Positions 9,134 through 18,277 of a stretch of DNA of 64,000 nucleotides are shown here, one piece after another. Numbering within the stretch: position 1 is the stretch's first letter; each line of letters opens with the position of its first letter. Origin of the DNA: Bacillus chungangensis (GTDB lineage Bacteria > Bacillota > Bacilli > Bacillales > Bacillaceae_C); contig NZ_JAUSTT010000002.1 in assembly GCF_030812995.1 (NCBI RefSeq), positions 1 through 64,000 on the forward strand. Direction: 5' to 3'. A program made the position numbers and the translations under genes. The notes under the pieces are model-generated. The model was not told where the DNA came from, searched no databases, and saw only the letters and a program-made list of their open reading frames with translations.

Positions 9134-9364
9134 GATAAAGTGAAACTTCCATCAGTGGGGGTTTTCTCTCATCCCCCACTGATAAGAAGTAAACCAAAAG
9201 CTAGGATCGCAGGCGTCCTCGAAAAGGAAACCGATTCAAGAAGCTTTCCTTATCCTGTCGGCCCGAACCAATCGGACATTTGACTTTCAGTTATCCCCAC
9301 CTAGCGCTTCTGATTCCTCTTACTCTTGAGGTGGGGGTCTTACTGCCAGTTAGATATGGGATAA
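9134..9364 (+). repeat. Dispersed hairpin-ended repeat, copy 1 (single hybrid module)
   Basis: The copy runs from GATAAAGTGAAACTTCCATC to GATATGGGATAAA. The left hairpin AGTGGGGG/CCCCCACT lies about 20 bp from the left end and the right hairpin CCCCACCT/AGGTGGGG about 30 bp from the right end. Between them is one shortened module whose left flank matches module site A and whose right flank matches site B. This suggests deletion between two modules. It lies between the Mn2+ riboswitch and ykoY. There is no ORF of its own. Confidence 0.9.
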
Positions 9365-9429
9365 ACCTAGTTAACACCGTTTCAAGGAGAGATTCATCAG
9401 CTATTCTATACATTTTCTTCCAAGACAAC

Positions 9430-9560
9430 AAAAAAGACCTCTGCCTATATATAGGCAAAGGTCTTGCTAAGCACCATATGTGCCAGCAAAGCCGATGGAA
9501 TCTCTCCATGTATTGACGACTTTGCTTTAGATAAATAATCTAACGCTACTCCCCTTTGAC
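9430..9560 (-). ncRNA. yybP-ykoY manganese riboswitch with terminator
   Basis: The minus strand carries the yybP-ykoY consensus in order: CAAAGGGGAGTAGC (9546-9559), a GTCGTCAATACATGG segment, GGCTTTGCTGGC, then GCTTAGCAAGACCTTTGCC. AAAGG pairs with CCTTT to close the aptamer. CCTTTGCC can instead form a terminator with GGCAGAGG followed by T6 (9430-9463). This is the usual on-switch geometry, with Mn2+ binding favouring read-through. The downstream gene is the TerC protein at 8296-9066, about 360 bp away because a repeat intervenes. Confidence 0.9.
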
Positions 9561-9589
9561 GAATGTCAAAAGCTATTTTCTTTGTTTTC

Positions 9590-9618
9590 ATTATAGATTA
9601 TAGCAATCTTTTTTACAA
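9590..9618 (-). promoter_or_regulatory. Sigma-A promoter of the Mn2+ riboswitch transcript
   Basis: TTGTAA (9613-9618) and TATAAT (9590-9595) on the minus strand are separated by 17 bp, about 35 bp upstream of the aptamer. Confidence 0.75.
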
Positions 9619-9713
9619 GTCTATAATCTAGTATTTTACCCCATATTTCATTTTTGGGAGTGCAAGCTAGATACAGATGTAAACTGCTATCTCGTTTTCA
9701 CTAAAATTTATAT

Positions 9714-12700
9714 TTATAGATCAATAAGTTGAGGCTTTCTCCGTTTCTTTTTCTTCTTTCTTCTCGTCTCAGGATCAAAAAAACTATAGACGACTGGAAT
9801 AACATATATAGTCAAAAACGTACTGCTTATAAGCCCTCCTATAACAGTTACCCCCATTGGCTGATTAATTTCTGTACCTTGGCCAAGACCTATTGCCAAC
9901 GGCACAAGTCCTAAGATCGTTGTTAAAGCTGTCATTAAGATCGGACGCGCCCGATCCTTAACAGATTCTACAATTGCCTCTAGACTATCAAGACCATCCC
10001 GCTTTCTTTGATTAATGTAATCAACAATGACAATTGCATTGTTCACTACAATACCTGCTAAGATAATGATTCCAATAATTGCTGAAATGCTTAATGGAAT
10101 CCGAGTCAATGTTAATGCAATAGCAACTCCTATCACCATAAGTGGAACAGTGAACATAATCACAAATGGGTACTTGAACGATTCAAATTGAGCCGCCATG
10201 ACGATATAGATTAATACAATTGCTAGTATAAATGCCATCGTCATATCCTTTAGCCCGTCTTCTAGCAATTCACGATCACCGCCAAAGGTTATTTCTGTTT
10301 CATTAGCAATATCAGACTCTGCGATTTTTTCATCGACAATCTTTGATATTTCACCTAAGTTAACATCAGACGAATATTTTAACGTAAATTGAATTGCATC
10401 TTGTTGATTAATTCTCTGGATTTGTACAGGTCCTTTTCCAATCTCAATTTGTGCAATTTCGTCTAATGTAGCATATCCGTCATCAGGTTTTTTTATCAAG
10501 ATTTTTTTCAATTTCTCTAAATCACGTGTGATGGCAGTGTCATAAGCAACAAAAATACTTTGCACCTCAGCTTCTTCGGAAATTACTTGAGAAGCTTGTA
10601 CACCTCTTGTTATATCGTTAACGGTCATTGCAATTTGTGCTGGAACCAAACCAGCAGCCAATGCTTTATCACGATCAATCGTAATTTGTACTTCTTCTAC
10701 TTCATCCATCTGGTTTGTAGATAATTCATTTACTTCTTCCAAATCCTTTAATGCAGAGAAAATTTTATCTGCACTTGCTTCTAAACGCTGCTTGTTCGTA
10801 TCACGAACATGAAAGGTTAAAGTCTGCGGACTTAAACCAGATGTTGCTTGAACATTAAAAACAAGTTTAGCAGCTTCATTAACGTCATTTACTTCTTTTT
10901 CAAGTTTAGATTGGATATCATCCACAAACTGAAAAATAGAACGATCACGCTCTTCTAATGCTTTCATTTTAATATAAATTTCCGCAGTGTTTGCTTTTCC
11001 AGAACCTCGAAAAGTATCTTCCTGTGTTGAACCAACAAGGCTGACAAAAAAGTCAACATCTTCTTCTTTGTGCAGTACCTTTTCCATTTTTTTGATAACT
11101 TTATCTGTTTCGGACAAGGCAGTTCCATTCTCCAATGTCACACCGATGCTAAAAAACCCTTCATCTGTCGCAGGCAGGAATTGTGTTCCTACTGTCGTTA
11201 GACCTAAAATACCTCCAATAAACAGCAAAAGTGTGAAAAACAAGACAGTTAGTCGATGACGCAAAGACCACCTCACTGATTTTTCCAGCATTTTCATTGA
11301 TTTCGAACGTCGTCTTTTTGCATCCATATTCCCTTTTGGTTTCTTTAATAGCCGACTAGCCATCATTGGAATAACGGTTAGAGCGACAAATAGAGATGCA
11401 AATAGACTAAAAGAAATCGTTAATGCAAACTCTGTAAATAATTCTCCTAGCAAACCTGTAATAAACACAACTGGTAAAAATACCGCTACAGTTGTCAATG
11501 TTGAAGCAGTAATCGCTCCTCCAACTTCTTTCGCACCATCGCGAGCGGCCTGCACCCGACTTTTTCCCATTGACAAATGTCGATATATATTTTCAATGAC
11601 CACAATTGAATTATCGACAAGCATCCCTATTCCTAATGCAAGTGCGCCAAGTGTCATAATATTTAAAGCAAATTTAGCAAAATACATGAGCACAAAGGTA
11701 ACAATCACCGAATATGGAATTGCTACACCGACAATGAGCGGCGTTCTTATATTTTGCAAAAAGAAAAACAACACTAGCATTGCCAAAGCCCCGCCAATGA
11801 TTAATGACGTTGCGATATTTCCGATTGCGATTTGAATATAATCTCCTTGATCAAAAAGAATATTTGCATTAATTTCTTTATATTCTTCTCGATCAAGCAG
11901 CTTCGTTAATTCTTTTTTAAAGGCTTTTGAAACAGTTGCTGTGTTTGCATCTGTCTCTTGTAAGACACTTAATAAAACAGCTGGTTTTTCGTTCGTTCTT
12001 GTCATGCTATCTTCTTCTTTTTTTAATAATGATACATCAGCAACGTCTTGAATTTTCAGTTTTGTCCCATCTAAAGGGTTAACGGCAATGGCCAACTGTT
12101 GAATGTCTTCTGGCGAATGAAGCTGGCTGAGGATACGAGTTGTCAATTGTTTCCCATCTGACTCAACTGTCTCTCCAGGCAATGAAATGTTATTCGCTTG
12201 AATGACTTGTACAATGTCGGCTTGGCTTAATTGATATTGCTTCAACTTTTCCTGATCTAGCTGAACAGAAATCTGTTCAACAATATTTCCAGTTACATTA
12301 ACACTTGCGACTCCTTCTACTTTCGTCAATTCAGTAGTAAGGCTCTCAGCTAATTTCCTTAAACTGCTTTTATCTCCCTCTGTCTTTAAAGAAAGCTGAA
12401 TAATAGGAAATTGTGAAGGATCAAACTTTAAAAATCTTGGTTTTCCAGCATCATCTGGAATCGGCGTTTGATCAATTCGCTGCAATACTTCATTTTGGAT
12501 ATCATCAATTTTCGTGCTCCAAGAAAACTCCAGTAAAGTGAAATTAGAACCTTCTTGAGAAATAGTTTGTACATTTTTTATCCCTGGCAGTGTCGCTAAA
12601 TTTGCTTCTAATGGCTTTGTTATCTTTTCAACTACTTCAGTTGGACTGGCACCATGATAAGAAGTGACGACAACTGCAACAGGCGGATTGATGTCAGGAA

Positions 12701-12809
12701 TTAGCTTCAACGGTATTTTAAATACAGATACAGCACCCAAGATCAACACAAGAAACATAGTGACAATCGTAAAGACAGGGCGCTTAATTGAAAAGTTGCT
12801 AATTTTCAA
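9714..12809 (-). CDS. RND-family multidrug efflux permease (AcrB/HAE1-like)
   Basis: This 1031-residue inner-membrane proton antiporter has the AcrB layout. TM1 is at residues 12-30 and the first porter domain follows with the early motif GASPTEVVEKITKPLE. A TM block near 335-480 contains GMLVDNSIVVIENIYRH, then come a second porter domain and a second TM block near 845-1010 (GIVVNNAIVIVDYINQ). It is distantly related to B. subtilis SwrC but I do not claim orthology. It starts with TTG after AAGGAG and ends in a basic tail (RKKKKKRRK). No membrane-fusion or outer-membrane partner is adjacent, as expected in a Gram-positive. The MarR gene 240 bp upstream is a likely regulator. Confidence 0.9.
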   Translation of the reverse strand: MKISNFSIKRPVFTIVTMFLVLILGAVSVFKIPLKLIPDINPPVAVVVTSYHGASPTEVVEKITKPLEANLATLPGIKNVQTISQEGSNFTLLEFSWSTKIDDIQNEVLQRIDQTPIPDDAGKPRFLKFDPSQFPIIQLSLKTEGDKSSLRKLAESLTTELTKVEGVASVNVTGNIVEQISVQLDQEKLKQYQLSQADIVQVIQANNISLPGETVESDGKQLTTRILSQLHSPEDIQQLAIAVNPLDGTKLKIQDVADVSLLKKEEDSMTRTNEKPAVLLSVLQETDANTATVSKAFKKELTKLLDREEYKEINANILFDQGDYIQIAIGNIATSLIIGGALAMLVLFFFLQNIRTPLIVGVAIPYSVIVTFVLMYFAKFALNIMTLGALALGIGMLVDNSIVVIENIYRHLSMGKSRVQAARDGAKEVGGAITASTLTTVAVFLPVVFITGLLGELFTEFALTISFSLFASLFVALTVIPMMASRLLKKPKGNMDAKRRRSKSMKMLEKSVRWSLRHRLTVLFFTLLLFIGGILGLTTVGTQFLPATDEGFFSIGVTLENGTALSETDKVIKKMEKVLHKEEDVDFFVSLVGSTQEDTFRGSGKANTAEIYIKMKALEERDRSIFQFVDDIQSKLEKEVNDVNEAAKLVFNVQATSGLSPQTLTFHVRDTNKQRLEASADKIFSALKDLEEVNELSTNQMDEVEEVQITIDRDKALAAGLVPAQIAMTVNDITRGVQASQVISEEAEVQSIFVAYDTAITRDLEKLKKILIKKPDDGYATLDEIAQIEIGKGPVQIQRINQQDAIQFTLKYSSDVNLGEISKIVDEKIAESDIANETEITFGGDRELLEDGLKDMTMAFILAIVLIYIVMAAQFESFKYPFVIMFTVPLMVIGVAIALTLTRIPLSISAIIGIIILAGIVVNNAIVIVDYINQRKRDGLDSLEAIVESVKDRARPILMTALTTILGLVPLAIGLGQGTEINQPMGVTVIGGLISSTFLTIYVIPVVYSFFDPETRRKKKKKRRKPQLIDL

Positions 12810-13052
12810 AATACGAACTCCTTCCTTGTACTAATCATAAGCTGTCATTTTTAGTTTATACAACGCAGCGAAAACCTGTATACTCGTTCCTTATGAAAGT
12901 GAATGATTGATGTCACTTTTTAAAAAACAATCGTTCGCCATTCTCCCTTGAAGAACCGTCGTTTTGCTCCCGAAAAAAAGGTGTTCGGATTACTTTTTAT
13001 GAAACTTCATTCTTCGTTCTATTTCTTCATAAGATCCACAAATAGGGCGCAA

Positions 13053-13511
13053 TCAGGAAATATCCCCATTTGCATCCTTGTAACGCTCCTCCTCTAAATA
13101 GTATTGGAATACTTTTGTCAACAACTCAGCAAGCTGATTGCTATCGTCTTCCCCTAAAAATGTGATTAAACCTTGAAAAGAAGAAAACATCATTTCTTCC
13201 GCATTTTTAACAATCTCGGTGCCTTTAGGTGTTAAATGAACCCAAACAGCTCGCCTGTCTTTCGTATCTATACACCGCTTGACTAAACCATCATTTTCTA
13301 GTTTTTTTACTAACTGTGTGACTGTAGGAGAAGTAACGTGTAGATGATGACTAATTTCTGATACTTTTAGGGCTGAATTTTTGATGCAAAATAACATTCT
13401 AATTTCGCTAGGCTTATAGCCGGCAATCGTTCTCGAATGCCAGTCAATCTTTTTGAATTGCATAAAAGCTTGTAAAAGACGCCTGGAAGTTATATTTTCA
13501 TTACATGACAT
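13053..13511 (-). CDS. MarR-family transcriptional regulator
   Basis: This winged-helix protein of about 152 residues has the MarR DNA-binding core: LKVSEISHHLHVTSPTVTQL, then VKKLENDGLVKRCIDTKDRR and a wing (VWVHLTPKG). The ATG at 13511 is chosen because GAGGGG lies 6 bp before it. It precedes the RND pump gene in the same orientation. Control of that pump is inferred from position; the ligand is unknown. Confidence 0.82.
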   Translation of the reverse strand: MSCNENITSRRLLQAFMQFKKIDWHSRTIAGYKPSEIRMLFCIKNSALKVSEISHHLHVTSPTVTQLVKKLENDGLVKRCIDTKDRRAVWVHLTPKGTEIVKNAEEMMFSSFQGLITFLGEDDSNQLAELLTKVFQYYLEEERYKDANGDIS

Positions 13512-13658
13512 TGTCATCCCCTCACCATCGCATCATGCCACATATATGTATGCCATTCCAATCTATTTCATCATCATTCAAGAAAACATGTGTTATCAAT
13601 AAAAATTAATTACTTTGGCAACCTAATTATATTTCGAGACATCTTAAAAGTCAAAAAC

Positions 13659-13693
13659 AAAGTGAAACTTCACTAGTGGAAGTTTCTCACATC
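13659..13693 (+). repeat. Left-end scar of the dispersed repeat
   Basis: CAAAGTGAAACTTC followed by a small inverted repeat (AACTTCACTAGTGGAAGTTT) matches the left end of the dispersed repeats (AAAGTGAAACTTCCAT), then diverges. It is probably a decayed copy. Confidence 0.4.
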
Positions 13694-13773
13694 GCCGTAT
13701 ACATAACGAATTTTTCATATGTTGCTTCTTTAGTCCTTCTACTTTGACCAAGCCTGCTTTTTGATTATTTTAT

Positions 13774-13821
13774 CGTTGCCTTCGCTCTTTTAAACTGCGC
13801 AAAAAGGAGCGAAGGCAATGT
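13774..13821 (-). terminator. Inverted repeat after prfC
   Basis: GTTGCCTTCGCTC and GAGCGAAGGCAA form a strong stem about 20 bp after the prfC stop. A clear T-tract is missing on the minus strand, so its strength as a terminator is uncertain. Confidence 0.55.
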
Positions 13822-13839
13822 TCTACCATCTAAATTTGT

Positions 13840-15414
13840 TTAACCGAGCATACTGATTAATGAAATATCCGGATGTTTATCTTGGAACCAGCGAAGTGCA
13901 AAATCATTTTCAAAAAGAAACAGTGGCCTATCAAACCGATCTTTCACAAGCAAGCTTCTAGCGCTGGATAAGGATTCATCTGCTTTTCCATCCTCAATCC
14001 ATCTAGCAATTTTTGATCCAATCGACTCCATCATAACATCTGTATGATATTCCTGTTTCATTCGATATTGAAACACTTCGAATTGCAGCTGCCCAACAGC
14101 ACCGATAATATAATCTTCCATTCGATACGTTTTAAAGAGCTGAATCGCTCCTTCTTGAACAAGTTGATGAATCCCTTTATAAAAATGCTTTTGTTTCATA
14201 ACATTTTTCGCTGTTACTTTCATAAATAATTCAGGTGTAAACTGTGGCAGCTCTTCATACTCCAACTTGTCTTTCCCACTTGTAATTGTATCTCCTATCT
14301 GATAAGTTCCAGTATCGTATAAACCTATAATATCGCCGCTTACTGCTGCCTGTACAGTGCTGCGATCATCGGCTAAAAATTGTGTAGACTGAGCAAGCTT
14401 GATTTGTTTATTCATTCTCGTCAATGTCACATTCATTCCACGCTCAAACGTACCAGAACAAATCCGTACAAAAGCAATACGATCGCGATGAGCTGGATTC
14501 ATATTTGCTTGAATTTTAAAAACAAATCCGGAAAATACATCAGCAGCGGGATCTATTTTTCCTAAATTAGAATTCCGCGGTTGTGGTGATGGTGCAAAAG
14601 AGAGAAATGTCTCTAAAAATGTTTTAATGCCAAAATTCGTTAAAGCACTGCCAAAAAATACAGGTGTTAATGTACCATTCGCAATTTTTTCTTCATTATA
14701 TGCATTGCCCGCTTCTTCTAAAAGCAATGCTTCCTCTAGAGCCTGATCATAAAGTGATGATTGCTTTATAACATGGTCTTCCGCGACTTCCCCATCTTCG
14801 TTTAATGGCAGATACTGTTCATCCCCTTCACCACGAAAAAGTTCGATTCGTTTATAATAACGGTCATAAATGCCTAGTAATTCTTTTCCCATTCCAATCG
14901 GCCAATTCATTGGGTATGCATCTATTCCTAATACTTCCTCAAGCTCTGCTATGAGTTCTAAAGGAGGTTTTCCAACACGATCAAGCTTATTAATAAAAGT
15001 GAAAATCGGAATGCCGCGCATTCGACAAACTTTAAAAAGTTTAATCGTTTGTTCCTCAATACCTTTGGCAGAATCAATCATCATTACAGCACTATCGACG
15101 GCCATTAAAGTCCGATAAGTATCCTCACTAAAATCCTGATGTCCAGGTGTATCCAGAATATTGATACGGTGTCCAAGATAATCGAATTGCATCACAGAAG
15201 AAGTAACAGAGATCCCCCGCTGCTTTTCTATTTCCATCCAATCGGAGGTAGCAAATTTACCCGATTTTTTCCCTTTTACCGTCCCTGCTTCTCGGATTGC
15301 TCCACCAAATAATAATAATCTTTCTGTCATCGTTGTTTTCCCAGCATCTGGGTGAGAAATAATTGCAAACGTTTTTCTTCTGTTTACCTCATCTTGAAGA
15401 GAAAGTTGTTTCAT
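13840..15414 (-). CDS. prfC: Peptide chain release factor 3
   Basis: RF3 is a translational GTPase that recycles RF1/RF2 from the ribosome. The G motifs are clear: [12 protein letters not shown] (G1), DTPGHQDF (G3) and NKLD (G4). The GTPase domain fills roughly residues 1-270, with beta-barrel and C-terminal domains after it. The ATG at 15414, preceded by AAAGGA, gives 524 residues. An in-frame TTG nine codons upstream is not needed. RF3 is patchily distributed among Bacillaceae. It stands alone, with a repeat-laden gap upstream. Confidence 0.93.
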   Translation of the reverse strand: MKQLSLQDEVNRRKTFAIISHPDAGKTTMTERLLLFGGAIREAGTVKGKKSGKFATSDWMEIEKQRGISVTSSVMQFDYLGHRINILDTPGHQDFSEDTYRTLMAVDSAVMMIDSAKGIEEQTIKLFKVCRMRGIPIFTFINKLDRVGKPPLELIAELEEVLGIDAYPMNWPIGMGKELLGIYDRYYKRIELFRGEGDEQYLPLNEDGEVAEDHVIKQSSLYDQALEEALLLEEAGNAYNEEKIANGTLTPVFFGSALTNFGIKTFLETFLSFAPSPQPRNSNLGKIDPAADVFSGFVFKIQANMNPAHRDRIAFVRICSGTFERGMNVTLTRMNKQIKLAQSTQFLADDRSTVQAAVSGDIIGLYDTGTYQIGDTITSGKDKLEYEELPQFTPELFMKVTAKNVMKQKHFYKGIHQLVQEGAIQLFKTYRMEDYIIGAVGQLQFEVFQYRMKQEYHTDVMMESIGSKIARWIEDGKADESLSSARSLLVKDRFDRPLFLFENDFALRWFQDKHPDISLISMLG

Positions 15415-15441
15415 TTCACTAATTCCTTTCACTAGCGTCAA

Positions 15442-15784
15442 TTTCTTATTTCCTCTACTATCTTCTTGCTCTCATCACCACACCTTGAAGGCCATAGTTA
15501 ATAAAGCAGCAGATGTTCTAATGTATTGCTGCTCATATACCTATTCTATCGCAGCAATCTTGTAGTCGTTATTCTTAAAAACATAGGGCGTTTATGTCCG
15601 TTAAGAACAAAATAAGCCTGTTGCCCGATATTGGCTTTATCATGTAATGTGGCTATTCACTTTATTTTATTCGTCTTTCTTACAAAAGGAAATCATTTAT
15701 TCCCCATCTAACTGTTCTAGAGTCAGGAAGCAAATTTGAGCTTTCCACCTCTAACTAATATGTCTAATTAATTTAGGTCAACAG
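15442..15784. other. Gene-free stretch between prfC and repeat copy 2
   Basis: No gene is visible. A piece at about 15697-15714 (TTATTCCCCATCTAACTG) resembles the repeat right end in the opposite orientation and may be an old inverted scar. Confidence 0.35.
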
Positions 15785-16126
15785 GATAAAGTGAAACTTC
15801 CATGAGTGGGGGTTTTCGCTCATCCCCCACTGATAAGAAGTAGAACAAAGGCTAAGATCGCAGGCGTCCTCGAAAAGGAAACCTCTTTTCTTCGTGCGAT
15901 GTATCGCTACCGAAGCTTTCCTTGTCCTGTTGCAACGCCTTTGTGACCGACATCCTCGAAAAAGGAAAGCACTTTTTCTTCGTGCGATGCTAATTCAAGA
16001 AGCTTTCCTTATCCTGTCGGCCCGAACCAATCGGACATTTGACTTTCAGTTATCCCCCACCTAGCGCTTCTGATTCCTCTTACTCCCCGAGGTGGGGGTC
16101 TTACTGCCAGTTAGATGTGGGATAAA
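15785..16126 (+). repeat. Dispersed hairpin-ended repeat, copy 2 (two modules)
   Basis: This full copy of 342 bp has the terminal GATAAAG...GGGATAAA sequences and both end hairpins. Module A is 15870-15923, flanked on both sides by GTCC (15866-15869, 15924-15927). Module B is 15956-16010, flanked by ATCC (15952-15955, 16011-16014). The modules share TCGAAAA...TTTTCTTCGTGCGATG...GAAGCTTTCCTT. The shorter copies are readily derived from this form. Confidence 0.92.
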
Positions 16127-16231
16127 GAAACCTTTTTAGATCATACGAAAAACGGTTCCTTTTTCAAAGATGACGCGTCTTTAGAGGGGTGCCTCCTGAT
16201 GAAAGTCACATGATGATTGTGATCTCACCTT

Positions 16232-16471
16232 TTACATCTCTCTCGTCCATTGGTACACTCGTTGTGCAAGCTCCTCCGCTTCCTCACGTTCTACACAATG
16301 AGCTAGTGAGTTAGCTAAGTTTTGAAGAAAAGCTTCTCCAGCATCTTCGTAAGTAAAATCTTTAGACCATTCTATATCTGGGATTGCTGTTACAAAGTAA
16401 GCTTCCTTTTTATTTTCATATACATAGACATTCACTTCTCTATCGTGGAGCACTGTTTTTCTAATTTTCAT
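16232..16471 (-). CDS. Small conserved protein, possibly YueH-like
   Basis: This soluble protein of about 79 residues starts MKIRKTVLHDREVNVYVYEN. It has an N-terminal beta-rich half and an amphipathic C-terminal helix (EEAEELAQRVYQWTREM). The pattern resembles the small YueH family, but this is a recollection of the family rather than a firm match. No domain with known chemistry is visible. Repeat copy 2 lies downstream and the gpx pseudogene upstream. Confidence 0.6.
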   Translation of the reverse strand: MKIRKTVLHDREVNVYVYENKKEAYFVTAIPDIEWSKDFTYEDAGEAFLQNLANSLAHCVEREEAEELAQRVYQWTREM

Positions 16472-16533
16472 GACAATCATCCCATTTCATCTTTTGATAT
16501 ATGTAAGGAGAAATTCCTAGATTATATAAGCAG

Positions 16534-16692
16534 TTATTTCATTTTATTTAAAAGCTTTTTAATTTCTTTCTCAAACTGACTCAGTTTTGTCGTTGGTGAC
16601 AGTTAGATGTGGGATAAAACTTTCCCTTTATAAGCCGCTAACGATGTATGGTCTCCGTTTATTTTTTCAGCTGCTAAATAATAGATCGATAT
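16534..16692 (-). pseudogene. gpx: Glutathione peroxidase gene, gutted by a repeat scar
   Basis: The minus strand reads (I)SIYYLAAEKINGDHTSLAAY then KGKV, the N-terminus of bacterial glutathione peroxidases. The expected ATG is ATA (16690-16692), although an AGAGGA ribosome binding site remains. The frame then enters a 20-bp scar of the dispersed repeat (16598-16617, AGTTAGATGTGGGATAA). Beyond it the reading resumes with PTTKLSQFEKEIKKLLNK and a stop, which matches the Gpx C-terminus. The catalytic middle (about 110 codons) is missing. Confidence 0.75.
16598..16617 (+). repeat. Right-end scar of the dispersed repeat inside gpx
   Basis: AGTTAGATGTGGGATAAA is identical to the last 18 bases of repeat copies 2 and 5. 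Here it stands alone, exactly at the joint between the two gpx ends. Confidence 0.75.
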
Positions 16693-16752
16693 GATCGTCT
16701 CACATCCTCTTCATCGATTCGTGTCTGTTATTAGAAATGCGAAGGACTGAAC

Positions 16753-17814
16753 CTATTCTTGAGGCTGCAAAGGCATTTTTTCTCCAACACGGCCTTTTCT
16801 TCCATTTGTTGTCTCCGCTTGTGTGCACGAATTCATAATCGCTTCCTCTGTAGCTTCTGCAGCTGCCTGAAAAAGAAGATTCATGAGAGGATGGTCGTCG
16901 CGTATAAACCTTTTCCTTTCCATCCATTCATTACTTTGATGGCTTATTGGTTCTGCATTAGAAAATGCTATGACGATATCACCACTTCCATGATGAATAT
17001 GACTCCCTGTTCTTGATAAACCGATCATACATCTCTTGGCTAAGCGTTTTAACTGTCTTGATGAGAGAGGGGCGTCAGTAGCAAGAATCATCATAATCGA
17101 GCCATCTGGACGGATAAATGCAGCATCATCTGTTTCTTTTTTTTGAAGGAAAAGGCACTCCTCTTTTCTTCCAAAATTGCTTAAAACAAGAACACCGACT
17201 GTATATGGTGCTTCCAAATCAGCCGTTTTTTCCAAATCCTGCCTACTAATAACCCGCGAAGAACTGCCAATGCCACCTTTATACCCAAAGCACATCGTAC
17301 CACAGCCTGCACCAACTGCACCTTCTGCTGCTTGCTCATTCGATGCATTCTCAATTGCTGCAATCGCATGCTCAGGTTTCACCGCTAGCTGCCGTGCAGA
17401 ATTTAAATAACTATCATTACATTCTCCCACGACAATATTAATGGAACTAGTAGAATCGCCAATTTCAGGATTTTCTCTTAACATATAAGCAAGCGTTCCT
17501 TGTAAAACAGGGGCAACGCTAAACGTATTAGTTAACATGATAGGAGATTCTATTAGTCCCAACTCATCTACTTGAATGAGGCCAGTCGTTTTGCCAAAAC
17601 CATTTGCTACGAAACTTGCTGCTGCTACTTTTTCTTTAAAGAGATTGCCATTGTGCGGCATGATAGCTGTTACTCCGGTCCGAATCCGCTCAAGATTGCC
17701 AGTATCCTTCTTTAACGTTACATGACCTACCTTTACATCTGGAACATCTGTTATACAATTCTTCTTTCCCACTTTTAGACTTCCAACATTAAAACCAAGC
17801 TCTCTAGCTTTCAC
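16753..17814 (-). CDS. P1-family peptidase (DmpA-type aminopeptidase)
   Basis: This 353-residue protein belongs to the DmpA/OAT N-terminal nucleophile family. It begins with NCITDVPDVKVGHVTL and carries GAVGAGCGTMCFGYKGGIGS, with SS immediately after as the autocleavage/nucleophile region. Family members release N-terminal residues from small peptides or amides; the substrate here is unknown. The GTG start lies after GAGGAGG. It has its own transcription unit between a gpx relic and repeat copy 3. Confidence 0.88.
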   Translation of the reverse strand: MKARELGFNVGSLKVGKKNCITDVPDVKVGHVTLKKDTGNLERIRTGVTAIMPHNGNLFKEKVAAASFVANGFGKTTGLIQVDELGLIESPIMLTNTFSVAPVLQGTLAYMLRENPEIGDSTSSINIVVGECNDSYLNSARQLAVKPEHAIAAIENASNEQAAEGAVGAGCGTMCFGYKGGIGSSSRVISRQDLEKTADLEAPYTVGVLVLSNFGRKEECLFLQKKETDDAAFIRPDGSIMMILATDAPLSSRQLKRLAKRCMIGLSRTGSHIHHGSGDIVIAFSNAEPISHQSNEWMERKRFIRDDHPLMNLLFQAAAEATEEAIMNSCTQAETTNGRKGRVGEKMPLQPQE

Positions 17815-17879
17815 AACAAACTTTTCCTCCTCAAAAGATGCCTCCTAAACTGCAGATGCACTTAAAAATTTATCACATA

Positions 17880-18222
17880 GATAAAGTGAAACTTCCATCA
17901 GTGGGGGGTTTTCTCTCATCCCCCACTGATAAGAAGTAGAACAAAGGCTAAGATCGCAGGCGTCCTCGAAAAGGAAACCTCTTTTCTTCGTGCGATGTAT
18001 CGCTACCGAAGCTTTCCTTGTCCTGTTGCAACGCCTTTGTGACCGACATCCTCAAAAAAGAAGAGCACTTTTTCTTCGTGCGATGCTGATTCAAGGAGCT
18101 TTCCTTATCCTGTCGGCCTGAACCAATCGGACATTTGACTTTCAGTTATCCCCCACCTAGCGCTTTCGATTCCTCTTACTCCCCGAGGTGGGGGGCTTAC
18201 TGCCAGTTAGATGTTGGATAAA
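17880..18222 (+). repeat. Dispersed hairpin-ended repeat, copy 3 (two modules)
   Basis: This 343-bp copy is nearly identical to copy 2. Module A is 17966-18019 flanked by GTCC (17962-17965, 18020-18023). Module B is 18052-18106 flanked by ATCC (18048-18051, 18107-18110). Both end hairpins are intact. It lies between two peptidase genes without interrupting either. Confidence 0.92.
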
Positions 18223-18277
18223 AAACCTATTTGTCATTATGTTAGACTTACATTTAAATATTCCTATTAATCGGATA

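Noticed and set aside
9095-9516. Several 60-80 codon frames on both strands
   Set aside because: They run through repeat copy 1 and the Mn2+ riboswitch terminator, with no ribosome binding site and no protein similarity.
16700-17410. Frames overlapping the P1 peptidase gene
   Set aside because: They are alternative-frame shadows of a well-supported family protein.
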